Below, one piece after another: positions 34,211-45,960 of a stretch of 64,000 bases of DNA; the first letter of the stretch is position 1; every line of letters begins with the position of its first letter. The translations under genes and the position numbers were made by a program. The notes under the pieces are model-generated. The model saw nothing but the letters and a program-made list of their open reading frames with translations. It searched no databases and was not told the DNA's origin. Origin of the DNA: Canna indica. Its lineage: Eukaryota > Streptophyta > Magnoliopsida > Zingiberales > Cannaceae. The stretch covers positions 36,395,001-36,459,000 of the forward strand of contig CP136890.1 in the NCBI GenBank assembly GCA_034359265.1, in the 5' to 3' direction.

Positions 34211-35102
34211 AAATTTTTTAAATGAGCTATTATACTTTTTCAAATTATTTAATATACTTTGTAAAATGATGAGAATGAATATTTAATTTTTTTTTTTAAA
34301 TTATCTAATATATATACTGATTTTGATGGATATTATATTTCGAAATGTTTGACTTTCTTATTCTCATTTGATATATTTGTACGTTGTAAATTCTAGGTAC
34401 AATTGCTTCTTGTTCCCGTTTGGTATATTTGTTCATGACTCAGTCAGAAAGCACTCCTCATTTGGTGACAGATGAGGTCAATGCCCAAGTGATAAAGGTG
34501 TGATCTGATTAATGCTCAATTTGATCTTAATAACTCAAGTCTAGTACTCAAAACTTATAAGGGGAGGGGAATCAATTAAATGAAGGGCAAGAGTGGGGAA
34601 AAAGTTGAAGTCTTGTTTGCACGTGGAGGGGAGGGACATGGGCAAATAACAAGGACTTTAATATCTCTTGTTCTTTGGAGGATTTGTGTAGGCTTTGACC
34701 TTTAATGACAGGTTGAGACCCAACTTCCAAGTCACCGTAGACTTCTGAAACCAAAGCATCCTGGTCGTGATAAAATCATAAAAAGTCACCAGTTAACCGT
34801 AAACCAAAGCATCTTGGTCTTGATAAAATCATAAAAAGTCACCAATTAGTCATTCAAGTGTTGCTTTGCTCTTACTTTTCGCCCACCTTGTACTAAACCA
34901 TGTGCTTATCATATCATTTCCCCATGATGTGCATCACCAATCCTTTGATATCTCATAGAAAAGGAAAAGCCTTTTCTTGATCATTACAACTCACCAGGTA
35001 CTGATATCTCATAGAGCTAATTATAAAAAGGCAAAGTTCTCCTCCCTTCGGCTCCAACCGAGGCAATGTAGGAGATGCATTTGGACTCCGCTCACCCACT
35101 CA
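34211..35102. other. CACTA copy B non-coding sequence and unresolved DNA
   Basis: The first part continues copy B after the TNP2 tail. From about 34430 the sequence has no counterpart in copy A, so it is probably another insertion whose ends I could not define. It contains the short tandem repeat at 34750-34854. Confidence 0.4.
34750..34854 (+). repeat. Two tandem 52-bp units
   Basis: ACCAAAGCATC.TGGTC.TGATAAAATC followed by ATAAAAAGTCACCA occurs twice in a row at about 34750 and 34802, with few differences. Confidence 0.85.
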
Positions 35103-35415
35103 TGTTGAATTTAGAAAGTAAAGAAGTAATCGAATACAGTATCTGCTAACAAAGGAGATAGTTAAACGAATAAGATAGGAATTTACATTTCTGCTACAAG
35201 TAATTGTAATATACATGTAAGGGTACTTTTGTAATTCTTTCTTCTTTTTTGAAAACATGAACTATATAAGGGCGAGTGATGCATTTTGTACTTTTTTTTT
35301 TACAACTTTTTGTTTACGGAAAAATAAATGAAAGCTAAACTTTTTTCTCTTTATCTCTCTTCTTGTTCTTCCCTCTTTGTTTTTTGATAGATTAGGGTTG
35401 TCGAGCATTTCTTCA
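35103..35415 (+). repeat. 5' LTR of copia element
   Basis: 313 bp, TGTTGAATTTAG to CATTTCTTCA. It contains an ACTATATAAGGG TATA box near 35264. Confidence 0.92.
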
Positions 35416-35427
35416 TGGTATCAAAGC
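35416..35427 (+). other. Primer binding site
   Basis: TGGTATCAAAGC directly after the LTR, one mismatch to the initiator-tRNA-Met site. Confidence 0.85.
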
Positions 35428-35619
35428 GGAAAAGTGATTCCTGATAAATTGCGTCGATCAAATCAGCAATAGATACAGATTGATCGAGGTGAAATGGCGC
35501 GCAATCGTAGATCCAACTCTTCGACATCTACATCGGGTGAATCACAGACGAATCAAGAAGGGGGAACTGCTTTAGAGGCATCAGATATTGAGATGTGATG
35601 ACATGGTGATCACCCAGGT

Positions 35620-36388
35620 ATGATACTTGTTTCGATGAAGCTCTCTGGACACGACAACTATCTTCCATGGAGGCAGTCAATGTCGATCTCCCTGTCTGCG
35701 AAAAACAAAATCGAGTTCGTGGATGGATCGATCCAAGCACCAGAGGAAACAACCCCTCATTACCGAGTCTGGAGGAGATGTGACGACATGGTGCGCTCGT
35801 ACGTGGCTCCTTCAGACAGTCGCTCCGGAGCTGAATCCAAGCGTGATGTACGCAGAAACAGCGATGCATATGTGGTCCGAACTTGAAGCAAGGTTCGACA
35901 GAAGTAACGAACCTAGAGTCTTCGATATTAAGATGCAAATCAGCAATACAAGACGAGGTACAATGTCAATCGTAGTATATTATATGAAATCAAAGGGCCA
36001 TTGGGATGAATTAGATGCAGTAGGTGCTGGTTCGCATTGTAAATGTCAAGAAGGCAAAGAAAACATGATGAAAGATAGATTATGTCAATTCCTCCTGGGG
36101 TTAAATGACACCTATGTCGAAACCAGGGGTCAGATATTGATGATGAAACCACTACCAGGTATAAATAAAATCTATGGCATGCTGGAACAGGAAAAAATCC
36201 AGAGAAAAATGAGTTCCAGTACTATACATTCAGTTGAAAGCGTTGCATTAAACAGTTCAGTGGAAGGTCAAGGAGGAGGATTCAAATATAACAAAGGTAA
36301 AGATCAAAACTACAATCGAAAATTTTGTGAGGTGTGTCAAAGAGCTGGACATACTAAAGAATACTGTTACAAGATTGTGGGATACCCA
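35620..36388 (+). pseudogene. copia gag, frameshifted and split
   Basis: The frame from 35620 reads ILVSMKLSGHDNYLPWRQSM, the typical gag_3 opening. A frameshift near 35740-35790 moves the rest to the frame with NPSVMYAETAMHMWSELEAR and LCQFLLGLNDTYVETRGQIL. The zinc knuckle CEVCQRAGHTKEYC (C-x2-C-x4-H-x4-C) at about 36327-36370 is followed by KIVGYP, where the hAT element interrupts. The reading frame resumes beyond 40385. Confidence 0.85.
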
Positions 36389-36674
36389 AGGTTTAAAATA
36401 TCGGTACCGGTCATCATCTCAGTCGTTGACCGGTATCGGTATGTACCGGTACCATACCATACCGACACACGGCATGGTACAGTACGAAAAATGCATACCG
36501 GATTTTTATTTATTTTGCCGCTAAAAATAACTCCAATAACACATAATGTCAAATACATGAATACAATATTTAAAATGTGGACGAATGATGTCCGTCGTAC
36601 TCGTACATATCTTGGGGACATAGATGACTAAGGTCAACACCGTAAGTCTCCAATGCTCATATCTGGAAATGATC

Positions 36675-39600
36675 TCATGCCATCATGCTTTGGTATCCAT
36701 TAGACCATATACCCATTAGTGTTTCTTTGTTGGCAGTCCAAGAACTAGTCATTGTATCATCAGTTGAGTAGGTACTTGATACAGAGTAGGTTGATTCAAA
36801 AACTTTTTGCAAGCTACTCATCATATCATGGTGGTAATCTTGCAAAGCTGTCGGTCCACCTCCTCGACGTCGGCCTCTCTTCTCATACACCTGAGTTGTT
36901 CCTCCGGTTCTAGCACTGTAATCCTCATCTTGGGTGGTGTGGTCGAAGTATTGATTATTCGTCCACAGATCGGTAGGTGCCAGTGTTGATGGTACGACAG
37001 TGTCTTCTCCCCCAGCTCCATCATCATCATCATCACCTCCATCTTCTATGTTGCTACTTCTATGAACCGAGGGCTCGTCTTCTTCGTCCTCTTTCGCTTC
37101 TGCAATCGCATCCAAAAGATCAATTGGTTGTTTCCCTTTGTCTTTGGCTTTGCCTTTTGCCTTTGAAGGTGAAGGTGAAGGTGCCTTTTTCTTTCCCTTT
37201 GATTGTGAAGATGGAGATTCGGACGTGGATCGTCGTCTTACTTGTCGAACTCGTTGAGAGTCCAAGGGAGCAAAGATCATGTCCCTCTCAAGAGCTTGAC
37301 TGTCTATGTCTTCTGGTTGGCTCTCGGACTCAATAGTATCAGATATAATTGGTGAAGGCCCGTATTCTTGGGTCCGCATCGCCTAGGACGAACTCGACAT
37401 CGAACGGATCTACATGTAGAATATCTCTATCTTCGTTCTGTAACGCCCGTATTCGAAATCGCATGTTGTAATGAACATATACGAGCTTCTCTAATCGGGC
37501 GTACGAAAGGCGATTGCGCGGCTTCGTATGAATCAAGGCGAATGTCGACCAATTCCTCTCGCAACCACTTGATGATGTGGTTTGCGGGAGGATGCGTGTT
37601 GCAATCTTTCGAAGAGTTAGAGTTTCAATTCCAAATTGCAACCACCATTCGACTACAACAAATTTAAAATTAATATTAGTAATGGAATTTTATCTTTGAT
37701 AAATAAATTGGCAAAAAAATTCTATCTATCTGGATCCATAGTATCTCGGATGGAGATTGCAAATGAATCTCTAAAATTGCCAGTTGCATCTAGGAACCAT
37801 TTTAATTCATTGAGAGTTTATGCCGCATCTCGGTTGGATCCCGACATTCGTTGTATGACCTTGCGGAGGAGATACAATAAACTATTGACCATTCCAAGAT
37901 TATATTTGTATTGGTATGCATGATTTAAATAATACCCTATAAAAAATTAAGCATATTGAATTAAATTTAAATAATTTCCGAATATCAAATAAAAAATACC
38001 TGCGATGTGTATGTCACAACCCATTTGATTATCCCATCTCCGGGAGATAATTTCGATGAAGTGCTCATACTTGGCAGGAGAAATCATAACCCTCTTGATT
38101 TTTTCTTGTAGAGATGACTCATTTGAGGCGTCTTTTCCATATCCACCTGTCGTAGAACCTTGCACAAAGGTTCTACGACGACGATTATTTATGCGATGCA
38201 ATCCCAGAAGCGCGTGTTGATGATGTACTTCTCTATTTATTTTCCATCGGTTTTTCCAGCATATCTTGATAAAGTCCATTCCTCACTTGTAAACATGGTT
38301 CTAAGGACCGCCTTTTTATGTTGGAGCGACCTTAATGTGATGAAAGTTGGTTGCAAACGAGTCGCTCCCGGTCCAAGAATTTTACCTAAAATATAGAATT
38401 ATCATTAGTAATTATTTATGATAAAATAAATAATAAATAAATATTATAAATTACTTTAAAATTAATAAATTATATTATGTAAATTTTTTAATTAGGGCAT
38501 GTACCCATGTGTGGTTATAGATGAAACGGGTAATTTGTTGCGCCTTCTTTACCGTTGACTTCACCATCGGTATATCACCAATATCTTTCATCATTAGGTG
38601 TACACAATGGGCTGCACATGGAGTTCAACATATGTGAGGATAATCCTCTTCAAGTATCTCACCTGCCCTTTTGAAATTGGCTCCGTTGTCGGTTATAACT
38701 TGAACAATGTTCTGGGGTCCAATCACCTCCATCATCAGCTTCGAGATGTAGTAAGCGTCATGGATTTCATCAGACGAGTTCACCGACTTGTGATAAACAA
38801 CCCTCCTGTTGTAATAGATGAGGAAGTTGATGATGCTTATTCGGGTTGGCCCGTTCCAGCTATCGCACATCAAACTGCATTCGTACTCTCCCCATTGCCG
38901 CTTGATTCTGTCGATCCATTGCTTTATTTCATCGACCTTCGCTTCAAGGTAAGGACCTGAAATTTCATAGGGAGTTGGAGGGGCAATACCTGGGCCTACC
39001 TTTTGGATGGTAGAGACCATGGTTCGATAGTATGAGTTGTTGGCTGCATCTGTGGGAATCAAGCTGAAGTGGAACCATTTGGAGATGGCTCTCCCCAACT
39101 CTCACTTCTTCATCTTGCCCCAAGTATCGTCTATGCGTGGTTGCTTTGCTGATGGAGGAGGAAATGCCCTGGGATCAAGATCAGAAATATCAACATTAGT
39201 TTTCCTACCACTTGCTCCGAGGTTTGTGAAGAATCCATGAATGCCTCCTCTGCCGCCTCCTCTGCTTTGAGGTACCCTCATACTAGAACTCCGGCCAATT
39301 TGAGGACCGGAGAGAATTGAACCACTTCGGTCCATTGATCCGGCAACCGAAGTCGAGCCGGCACTACTTCTGCCACCGCTGCCACTACCGCCGTCATACT
39401 CAAAATGAGATCCGGGATAGTGCATCTGATCTAGTTCGAATGCAGCGTGCTCCAATGAAGCTCGGATGTGGGCTTCAAGTTCCGAATCCCCGTCGTCACT
39501 GTCACCCCAAGCCTCGTAATGGCCACCGCCGACTTCTTGGGTAACTCATCGATCGAACTCGGCTTGTTGAGTTGCATTCTTAAGACGCTGATCCTTCTTG

Positions 39601-39830
39601 TTGGTGAGCATATCTTTGAACATTTGTCGGACTTCCGACGGTGCTTTGGTGCATTTGACGACGTCGCTGGATGTTGCCGCCAAGTGTGCATTCAATCGAG
39701 TGATGCCTCCACCACGATAAATCATATTACAGTGGATGCATTGCTAGTGGTTAGCCTTCTCCAACCGAACACCGTGTTGCCATGCAGGGTCGGCTTGAGA
39801 TTTCGACGCCAATTCAGCAGAGTTTCGATG
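36675..39830 (-). pseudogene. hAT transposase (BED - DUF659 - hAT dimerisation), broken
   Basis: Read on the minus strand. A BED-type zinc finger region lies at about 39795-39650 (QCIHCN, then GGGITRLNAHLAA) with a stop just before it, and a second stop follows QQAEFDR. Then come a Gly/Ser-rich linker (about 39450-39110), DUF659 at about 39098-38625 (CSLMCDSWNGPTRISIINFL, VVYHKSVNSSDEIHDAYYIS, QVITDNGANFK), a central part at about 38400-37680, the hAT C-terminal dimerisation motif SSSGCERNWSTFALIHTKPR at about 37570-37510, and an acidic, Lys-rich tail to about 36675. AT-rich gaps near 38400-38500 and 37920-38000 look like introns. The enzyme would excise and insert this element family; the stops make this copy inactive. 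Confidence 0.82.
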
Positions 39831-40059
39831 TAGAAATTAAGAAAGTAGAGATTAGAGAGAGAGAGAGATTGAGAAGGATTGAGAGAGATTGAGAGTTTTG
39901 AGAGTTTAGATTAGTAGAGGGGTGAGTGGGAGTAAAGGAGATATTTTGGAGGCTTTATATAGCCCCAAAAACCATCCAAAATCGGCCCCAAATGGCTATA
40001 TAGCCGTTTGGGTGTTGGTGCTACAGTAACCCAACGACTCTTAAAAAGAGCCGTTGGGT

Positions 40060-40370
40060 CGGATCATACCGGGCGGTATCGCCCGGTATTACAGCAAATA
40101 CCACTCGATATTTGCTAAATATCGCCCATATCGGGCGATATTTATCGAGATATCGGTATCTTCTAATATCGGTATCTTGCTATAGTAACCCAAGGTCATA
40201 CCAGACGATATCGCCCGGTATGATAGCAAATACTGTGCGGTATTTGATAAATACTTGGCATACCGGTCGGTATTTACAGAGATACTTGGTATCTCCCAAT
40301 ATCGAATATCTCGTATACCGATTTTTTCAAAAACCGATAAATACTGGACTTACCGCCCGGTACGGTACGA
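40060..40370. repeat. hAT subterminal repeats
   Basis: Repeated ACCGGGCGGTATCGCCCGGT-like palindromes and ATATCGGGCGATAT or GATATCGGTATC motifs near the right end. Similar GGTACCGGTACC motifs occur at 36400-36490 near the left end. Confidence 0.8.
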
Positions 40371-40394
40371 GATTTTAAACCATGGGGATACCCA

Positions 40395-43300
40395 CCCGGA
40401 CACAAATGGTACAAAGGGAAGCAAAAATACAATGAAAAACTAGGATCAATCAATGGAAATGAAAGGCAGGTGAATTCAATGTAAGCTGAACACAGTGGAA
40501 AGTATGATGAACACTCGATAGGGAATGAGGTGAATAATATGGCTGAAGCTTCAAAGAGTGGATTGAATGAAGAGCAGTTTAGTGTTCTATTCAACATGTT
40601 GCAGAGAAAATTCGCAGAGAATCACGTGGGAGTATGGCAGGTAATTGTTTTTGTTCGGCTGCATCAATTCTATTCAATAACTGGATATTAGATAGCGGTG
40701 CCATAGACCACATAGCTTCAAGCCATATACCCCTAGCTCAAACCTCCAAACCCATGGTAGAAAGCAAAATATCATTACCAAATGGCTCCACAACTGATAT
40801 GTCACATATAGGAACAACATATGTGAACAAAAGCATACAATTACCTAACACTTTGTCATCCCCAGCTTTTAAATTCAATTTAATGTCAGTAAGCAAACTG
40901 ACAAAAGAATTGAATTGTTCCATTACCTTTAATCCCATAAATTTTGTCATACATGACCTAAATTTGAAGAAAACTTTGGGGAGTGGTAAAGAAGTGAACG
41001 GGTTATACCTGATTCCAGGAGCTCAACTAGCTGAAAAACAAAATAAAGGAGTTAAAGCATTAGCTGTTTCATTCAATAGGGTTTCAATTTGGCATTTGAG
41101 ATTAGGACATATGTCCATTTCTAGAATGAAGTTGCTTTCTAGTGTAATACCTGAGTTAAAGCATAATTCTCAATTTTTTTGTAATATTTGCCCTTTGGCA
41201 AAACAATGTAGGCCACCTCTTCCACAAAGTTTGAATAAAGCAAAAAACCCCTTTGACATTCTTCACTATGATGTTTTGGGGCCGCATAGAGTTCCTACTT
41301 ACAATAAGTTTTTTTACTTTCTAACCTTGGCAGATGATAACACAAGAAGTTGCTGGACTTATCTCTTCACATCCAAAGATCAAGTTCCAAATATGCTTAT
41401 TAGTTTCATTAAACTGGTAAGAAACCAATTCAATACTACTGTCAAAACCATTCGCACTAGCAATGGCAGTGAGTTTAACAATACTTCTATTCATTCCTTC
41501 CTTAGTGAAAATGGAATTGTCCATCAATATAGCTGTGTTGAAATTCCACAACAGAATGCTAGGGTTGAACGCAAACATAGGCACTTGCTTGAGATAGCAA
41601 GAAGCCTAAAGTATCAGTCCAAACTCCCATTGAAGTTCTGAGGTGATTGTATACTCACTACCACCTACCTCATCAATAGACTACCTACTCCAATTCTCAA
41701 CAACAAAAGCCCATATGAACTGTTATACCATGAGTTACCCAATTTAAACCACCTCAAAGCCTTTGGTTGTTTGTGCTATGTAAACATCATAAAACAGGGA
41801 AGAACAAAGTTTGAACTTAGGTCAAAAGAATGTGTGTTTATTGGGTATCCATATGGCAGAATGGCTTACAAGGTATTTGACCTGAAAACCAATTCCATTC
41901 TGATCTCTCGAGACATCACCTTTGTAGAACATGTGTTCCCATTTAATCCCGAAGCACCACAAAAAACCATCTTTTTAATTCCTATCATTGCTGATACTGA
42001 TGTCCATGAGATCACAACTTCCATTCCTTGTAACTATCCTGTGTTGTCATCTACTGAAACTGGTGAGGAAACTCAGGTCAATAGGTTGAATGAAAGTAGT
42101 GAGGAAGAAGAAAATGAGGGCAATACAGCAAGTGCAAGTAGCAACTCCAATCCTACCCAAATTCCACTTAGAAGTAGTAGAGTGATAAAAAGGCCAGTGA
42201 AGCTCTTGGATTATCAGTGTAACAGTTCACTAAAAAACCAAAACTCAAACCAAGCAAAAAAGACCACACCTTATCCCATTGAAAAATACATAAACCCTAC
42301 AAAACTCCCTGTTAAACACCAATCCTTCCTCGGCATCATAGACACAAATAATGATCCTACATCCTATGAAGCTGCATCTAAAAATCCTGTTTGGGTAGAA
42401 CCAATGCAGCAAGAATTAAATGCTCTAATTGCTAATGACACATGGAAGTTATGTGAGTTTCCTTATGGGAAAAAAATAGTAGGTTGTAAATGGGTGTATC
42501 GTACCAAGTTCAACAATGAAGGAAAAGTTGAAAGGTACAAATCCAGGTTAGTGGCAAAAGGATTCACCCAAGTTGAGGGTGTTGATTATTAAGAGATCTT
42601 TGCTCCAGTCTCAAAAATGGCCACTGTAAGAGCTTTGTTAGCCATAGCTGCTTCAAAGGGCTAGTTACTCCATCAACTAGATATTAACAATTCTTACCTA
42701 CATGGCACCTTGGATGAGGAAGTGTACATGGATAAGCCACCTGGTTATGGAAATCCAAATGACAGAAGAGTTTGTAGACTAATAAAATCTATCTATGGCC
42801 TTAAACAAGCAGGAAGTCAATGGTGCCAAAAACTTTCATCAAGTTTCAACATGTTAGGATACAATCAAAGCCTAGCTGATCCTTGTATGTTCATCAAAAG
42901 GGAAGGAAAAGAAGGAATAACTATCATTCTTGTATATGTGGATGATATAATCCTGACAGGAACAAATGAAAGTGAAATCTCATACCTAAAGAGAAAGCTG
43001 AATGAATAGTTCAGCATTAAAGATATTGGTGAACTAACATATTTCCTTGGCTTAGAAGTATACAGAAATGCAAAGGGGATTCACATATGTCAAAGAAAGT
43101 ACATACTTGATACCTTGGCTGAATACAATCTTAAAGATTGCAAACCAAGGGAAACTCCAATGCAAGCAAATGTCAAGTTGACTGATGAGGAATCTGTAGA
43201 TGACAGTGCTTTACCTGATAACAGTGTGTATCAAAAATTGATTGGCAAATTACTGTATATGACAATAATCAGACCAGATATAATTTTCAGTGTTCATCTT

Positions 43301-43890
43301 CTAAGTCAATTTTCTCAAAGGCCAAAGCAATCACATTGGCAAGCTGCTCTAGGTATTTTGAAATACCTTAAAGGGGAACCAGGATTAGGAATGACATATA
43401 AAGCAGAACCTATATCCCAAGTAGTAGCATACTGTGATGCTGATTGGGGTGGTTGTAGCTCAACTAGAAGGTCAGTTTCAGGATATTTGGTTAAGATTGG
43501 TTCAACATTGATAAATTGAAAATGCAAAAAGCAACAAACAATGAGTAAATCAAGTACAGAAAGTGAATTGAGGGCCTTGTCAAGTGCTACAGCTGAAGTA
43601 ATATGGGTAAGTAAATTATTGAATGACATAGGTATAACATATGAGAAGCCAATACCAGTCTACTGTGATAATTGGAGTGCTCTCCACATCACTGCAAATC
43701 CAGTATTTCATGAAAGAACAAAGCATTTAGAAATTGATTGGTACTTTGTTCGTGAAAAATTTCAACAAGGAATTGTAAAACCAGTTTATATATATCTCAG
43801 GGAAACAGCAACCTGCAGATGTATTAACTAAGTCTTTGCCGGCACAACAACATCACAACATGTGCTTCAAGTTGGGTCTGGAGAACCTCT
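40395..43890 (+). pseudogene. copia pol: protease, integrase, RT, RNase H (broken)
   Basis: Protease box WILDSGAIDH at about 40681. The GAG-preintegrase motif SIWHLRLGHMS is at about 41085. Integrase has the first Asp in LHYDVLGPH (about 41268), but the second Asp of the usual TDNG motif is Ser (RTSNGSEF, about 41455); the Glu is kept in ARVERKHRHL (about 41565). RT runs about 42390-43010 with WVYRTKFNNEGKVERYKSRL and the catalytic YVDD at about 42938. RNase H has CDADWGG at about 43432 and SSTESELRALSSATAEVIWV near 43550. Stops occur after LPLKF, VEGVDY, AASKG, KRKLNE and STLIN. Confidence 0.9.
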
Positions 43891-43916
43891 TCTCTAGCAC
43901 CAACTTGAGGGGAGGG

Positions 43917-44227
43917 TGTTGAAACGAGAAAGTAAAGAAGTAATCGAATACATTATCAGCTAATAAAGGAGATAGTTAAATGAATAAGATAGGAATTTAC
44001 ATTTCTGGTATAAGTAATTGTCATATACATATAAGGGTACTTTTGTAATTTTTTTTTCTTTTTGTAAACAGGAACTATATAAGGGCGGGTGATGCCTTTT
44101 GTACTTTTTTTTACAACTTTTCGTTTACAGAGAAATAAATGAAAGCTAAACTTTCTCCTCTTTATCTCTGCTTCTTGTTCTTCCCTCTTTGCTTTTTGAT
44201 AGATTAGGGTTGTCGAGCATTTCTTCA
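43917..44227 (+). repeat. 3' LTR of copia element
   Basis: 311 bp, TGTTGAAACGAG to CATTTCTTCA, preceded by the polypurine tract GAGGGGAGGG (43907-43916). Confidence 0.92.
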
Positions 44228-44232
44228 ACTCA

Positions 44233-44694
44233 TGCCCATATTTTCTTCCTTAGTAGCCAGGAAAAGGAGGGAGTTGGGCAGAGAGTTAAGTGGAGATGCC
44301 AGAAGCTGGGATTGGCTTTCCTGGCTTTTGGTATCAGAAATATGAAGAAGCTACGGAGAGCAAAGGAGTGTCTGAGCTGCTTTCTGCCAACATATTAATA
44401 TCAATATTTAATATCAGATGATCATTTTGTGCATAGACACAAAAATATTATGACCAAATGGTTCGAAATTTACAACATGTTATTATTGTTGAGTTTTAGG
44501 GAAACTTATAGATATATCTATTGATTTCAGCTATCTTTAGGGTGTGCAAAGTTATATGTACTGATGAAAACCTATATGGAACTGTATATTTTTAGGACTG
44601 ATCATCTCGGAGGAAAAAGAAAAATTCTTCTATCACTTATTTATATATGCTTCAATTATTTATATATCCTTCTGATCATCTTCAATTATTTATA
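44233..44694. other. Sequence between copia element and MULE
   Basis: No gene recognised. A short frame at 44189-44395 overlaps the LTR and looks fortuitous. The last bases are TTATTTATA, the MULE target duplication. Confidence 0.4.
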
Positions 44695-45311
44695 GAGTAA
44701 ATTCCCCAAAAAATTTACGAACTTTAGATATTTTCTCATTTTTAGCATAAATTTTTTCCGTTAGCAAGGAAATACACGAACTATCATTATGTTACCCCCG
44801 TTTAGCATGCTAGAGGTGGCAATGGGCCGGGCCCGCCCATGGGCGGCACGGGCCCGGCCCAGTTCTGGGCCGTGCTTGACCCGGCCCATCTATGTTGGCC
44901 CGAGCACAGCACGCGTGCTGTGCTGGCCTGGTCAAAGCTAGGTCTGACGCACGTCAGACCTGGTCAGACATCTGACGTGCGTCAGACCTGGGCCAGACCT
45001 AGGTTTGGCGCGCGCCAGACCCAGGCATGGCTCGTGCCGACCTAGGTATGGTATATTATTTTTCAAACTTTAAAAGTTTCAGACCGGCTCGAGCTCGGCC
45101 CAAGCCCGGAGGGCGATGGGCTCAGGCACGGGCTGGGCCTGCCCCCTGAACTGTCGGCCCGTGCCTAGCACGACCCGGTCAACACTCGGGCCGTGTCAGG
45201 CACGGCCCAGAGGTGGTCGAGCCAGCCCGGGCACTACCCATTGCCACCTCTAAGCATGCACCGTCATTTTTGATGGATTTGGCTGATGTGTCACTTAACG
45301 ACAATGACATG
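44695..45311. repeat. MULE left terminal inverted repeat, split by a hAT MITE
   Basis: 44695-44810 and 45260-45311 pair with 47721-47885. Shared blocks include TTTTTAGCATAAA, TGAACTATCATT-like and GTCATTTTTGA.GGATTTGG. Confidence 0.88.
44811..45252. mobile_element. hAT MITE inside the MULE terminal repeat
   Basis: 442 bp with exact 15-bp inverted ends TAGAGGTGGCAATGG. AGCATGC is found on both sides (44804-44810 and 45253-45259). The other MULE arm lacks this insertion, giving an internal empty-site comparison. The interior is GC-rich, with GGCCCGGCCC and palindromic GTCTGACGCACGTCAGAC motifs. No coding sequence. Confidence 0.88.
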
Positions 45312-45439
45312 ATAAATATTTATCATTCACTGATGCCACATAGGATAAATAATGCCACATATATTCTATTATTGACCAAAATATTGACCAAAGATTATTC
45401 TCTTATGTTGAGTTCCCATTTCCCCTTCCAACTCACGCC

Positions 45440-45725
45440 ACCATCCACCGCCCCGCTGGCGGCCGCCACAACACGAAGAGAGACGTAGGAACGACGGGTG
45501 TACCTTTTTGGAATGAATAGAGACGTTGATGGTTGGATCCACGGACACGGAGATGGCGGCCTCCGTGTCATGGTTCGAGCAAAAAGTGATGAACTCGCAG
45601 CAGTCGACATCGATGCGGGTGTGGGAGATGGGGCCGTAGACCTCGAGGTGGGACTTCAGCTCGAGGACCGTGCAATCATAGGGAAGGCCAGTGACCATTA
45701 CGAGGGAGGGAGAGGATGACTCCAC
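45440..45725 (-). pseudogene. Captured RRM (RNA-recognition motif) gene fragment
   Basis: On the minus strand from about 45700: VMVTGLPYDCTVLELKSHLE, then YGPISHTRIDVDCCEFITFC and NHDTEAAISVSVDPT. This follows the beta-alpha-beta pattern of an RRM, with RNP2-like VMVTGLPYDC and RNP1-like DCCEFITF. Only one RRM is present and the frame then changes near 45480, so it is a gene fragment. The likely parent is a plant single-RRM protein; I cannot name it. More host-like sequence (PLFNGDCSSNVSPSECDEKE, about 47513-47585, and EEEREKSNGRRAGE, about 45900-45950) flanks the solo LTR and may come from the same source. Confidence 0.65.
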
Positions 45726-45960
45726 CTCTTCTAGCAGCGGAAGCTATGGCCGATGGTGGACCACTTTTGTCTCCTCCTCCGCTTCAGGCACCGAAAGCCG
45801 TTGTCGAAGGCACGCGGAGAGAGAAGCCGGGAAGGGATCAGATTCGGGCCTCTCGCGCTTCCCCCTTTGAGTCATGGCCTCTCACACAAAGCTTGGGCTG
45901 TCTACTCTCACCGGCTCTCCTTCCATTAGACTTCTCCCTCTCTTCTTCCTCTCTGAATGT

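Larger units (their letters stand above)
36389..40385 (-). mobile_element. hAT transposon with DUF659-type transposase
   Basis: Inverted ends AGGTTTAAAATATCGG (36389) and, inward from 40385, CCATGGTTTAAAATCTCG. GGATACCCA is present on both sides (36380-36388 and 40386-40394); eight of these bases fit the usual hAT duplication and the ninth may be chance. Subterminal zones are rich in GGTACCGG and CGGGCGATAT motifs. The transposase gene lies on the minus strand. The element sits in the copia gag gene just after the zinc knuckle. Confidence 0.88.
35103..44227 (+). mobile_element. Ty1/copia retrotransposon, full length, split by a hAT element
   Basis: Bounded by LTRs 35103-35415 and 43917-44227 and by the 5-bp target duplication ACTCA (35098-35102 and 44228-44232). 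Removing the 4-kb hAT at 36389-40385 leaves about 5.1 kb, a normal copia length. Order gag, protease, integrase, RT, RNase H. By eye the LTRs are about 92% identical, so it is not recent. Several stops and a lost integrase residue make it inactive. Confidence 0.92.

Noticed and set aside
36675..37379. Separate acidic, Lys-rich protein gene
   Set aside because: It continues directly from the hAT dimerisation motif on the same strand and is the C-terminal tail typical of this transposase type.
44811..45252. GC-rich block as a CpG island or gene promoter
   Set aside because: Exact inverted ends and flanking AGCATGC repeats show it is a hAT MITE.
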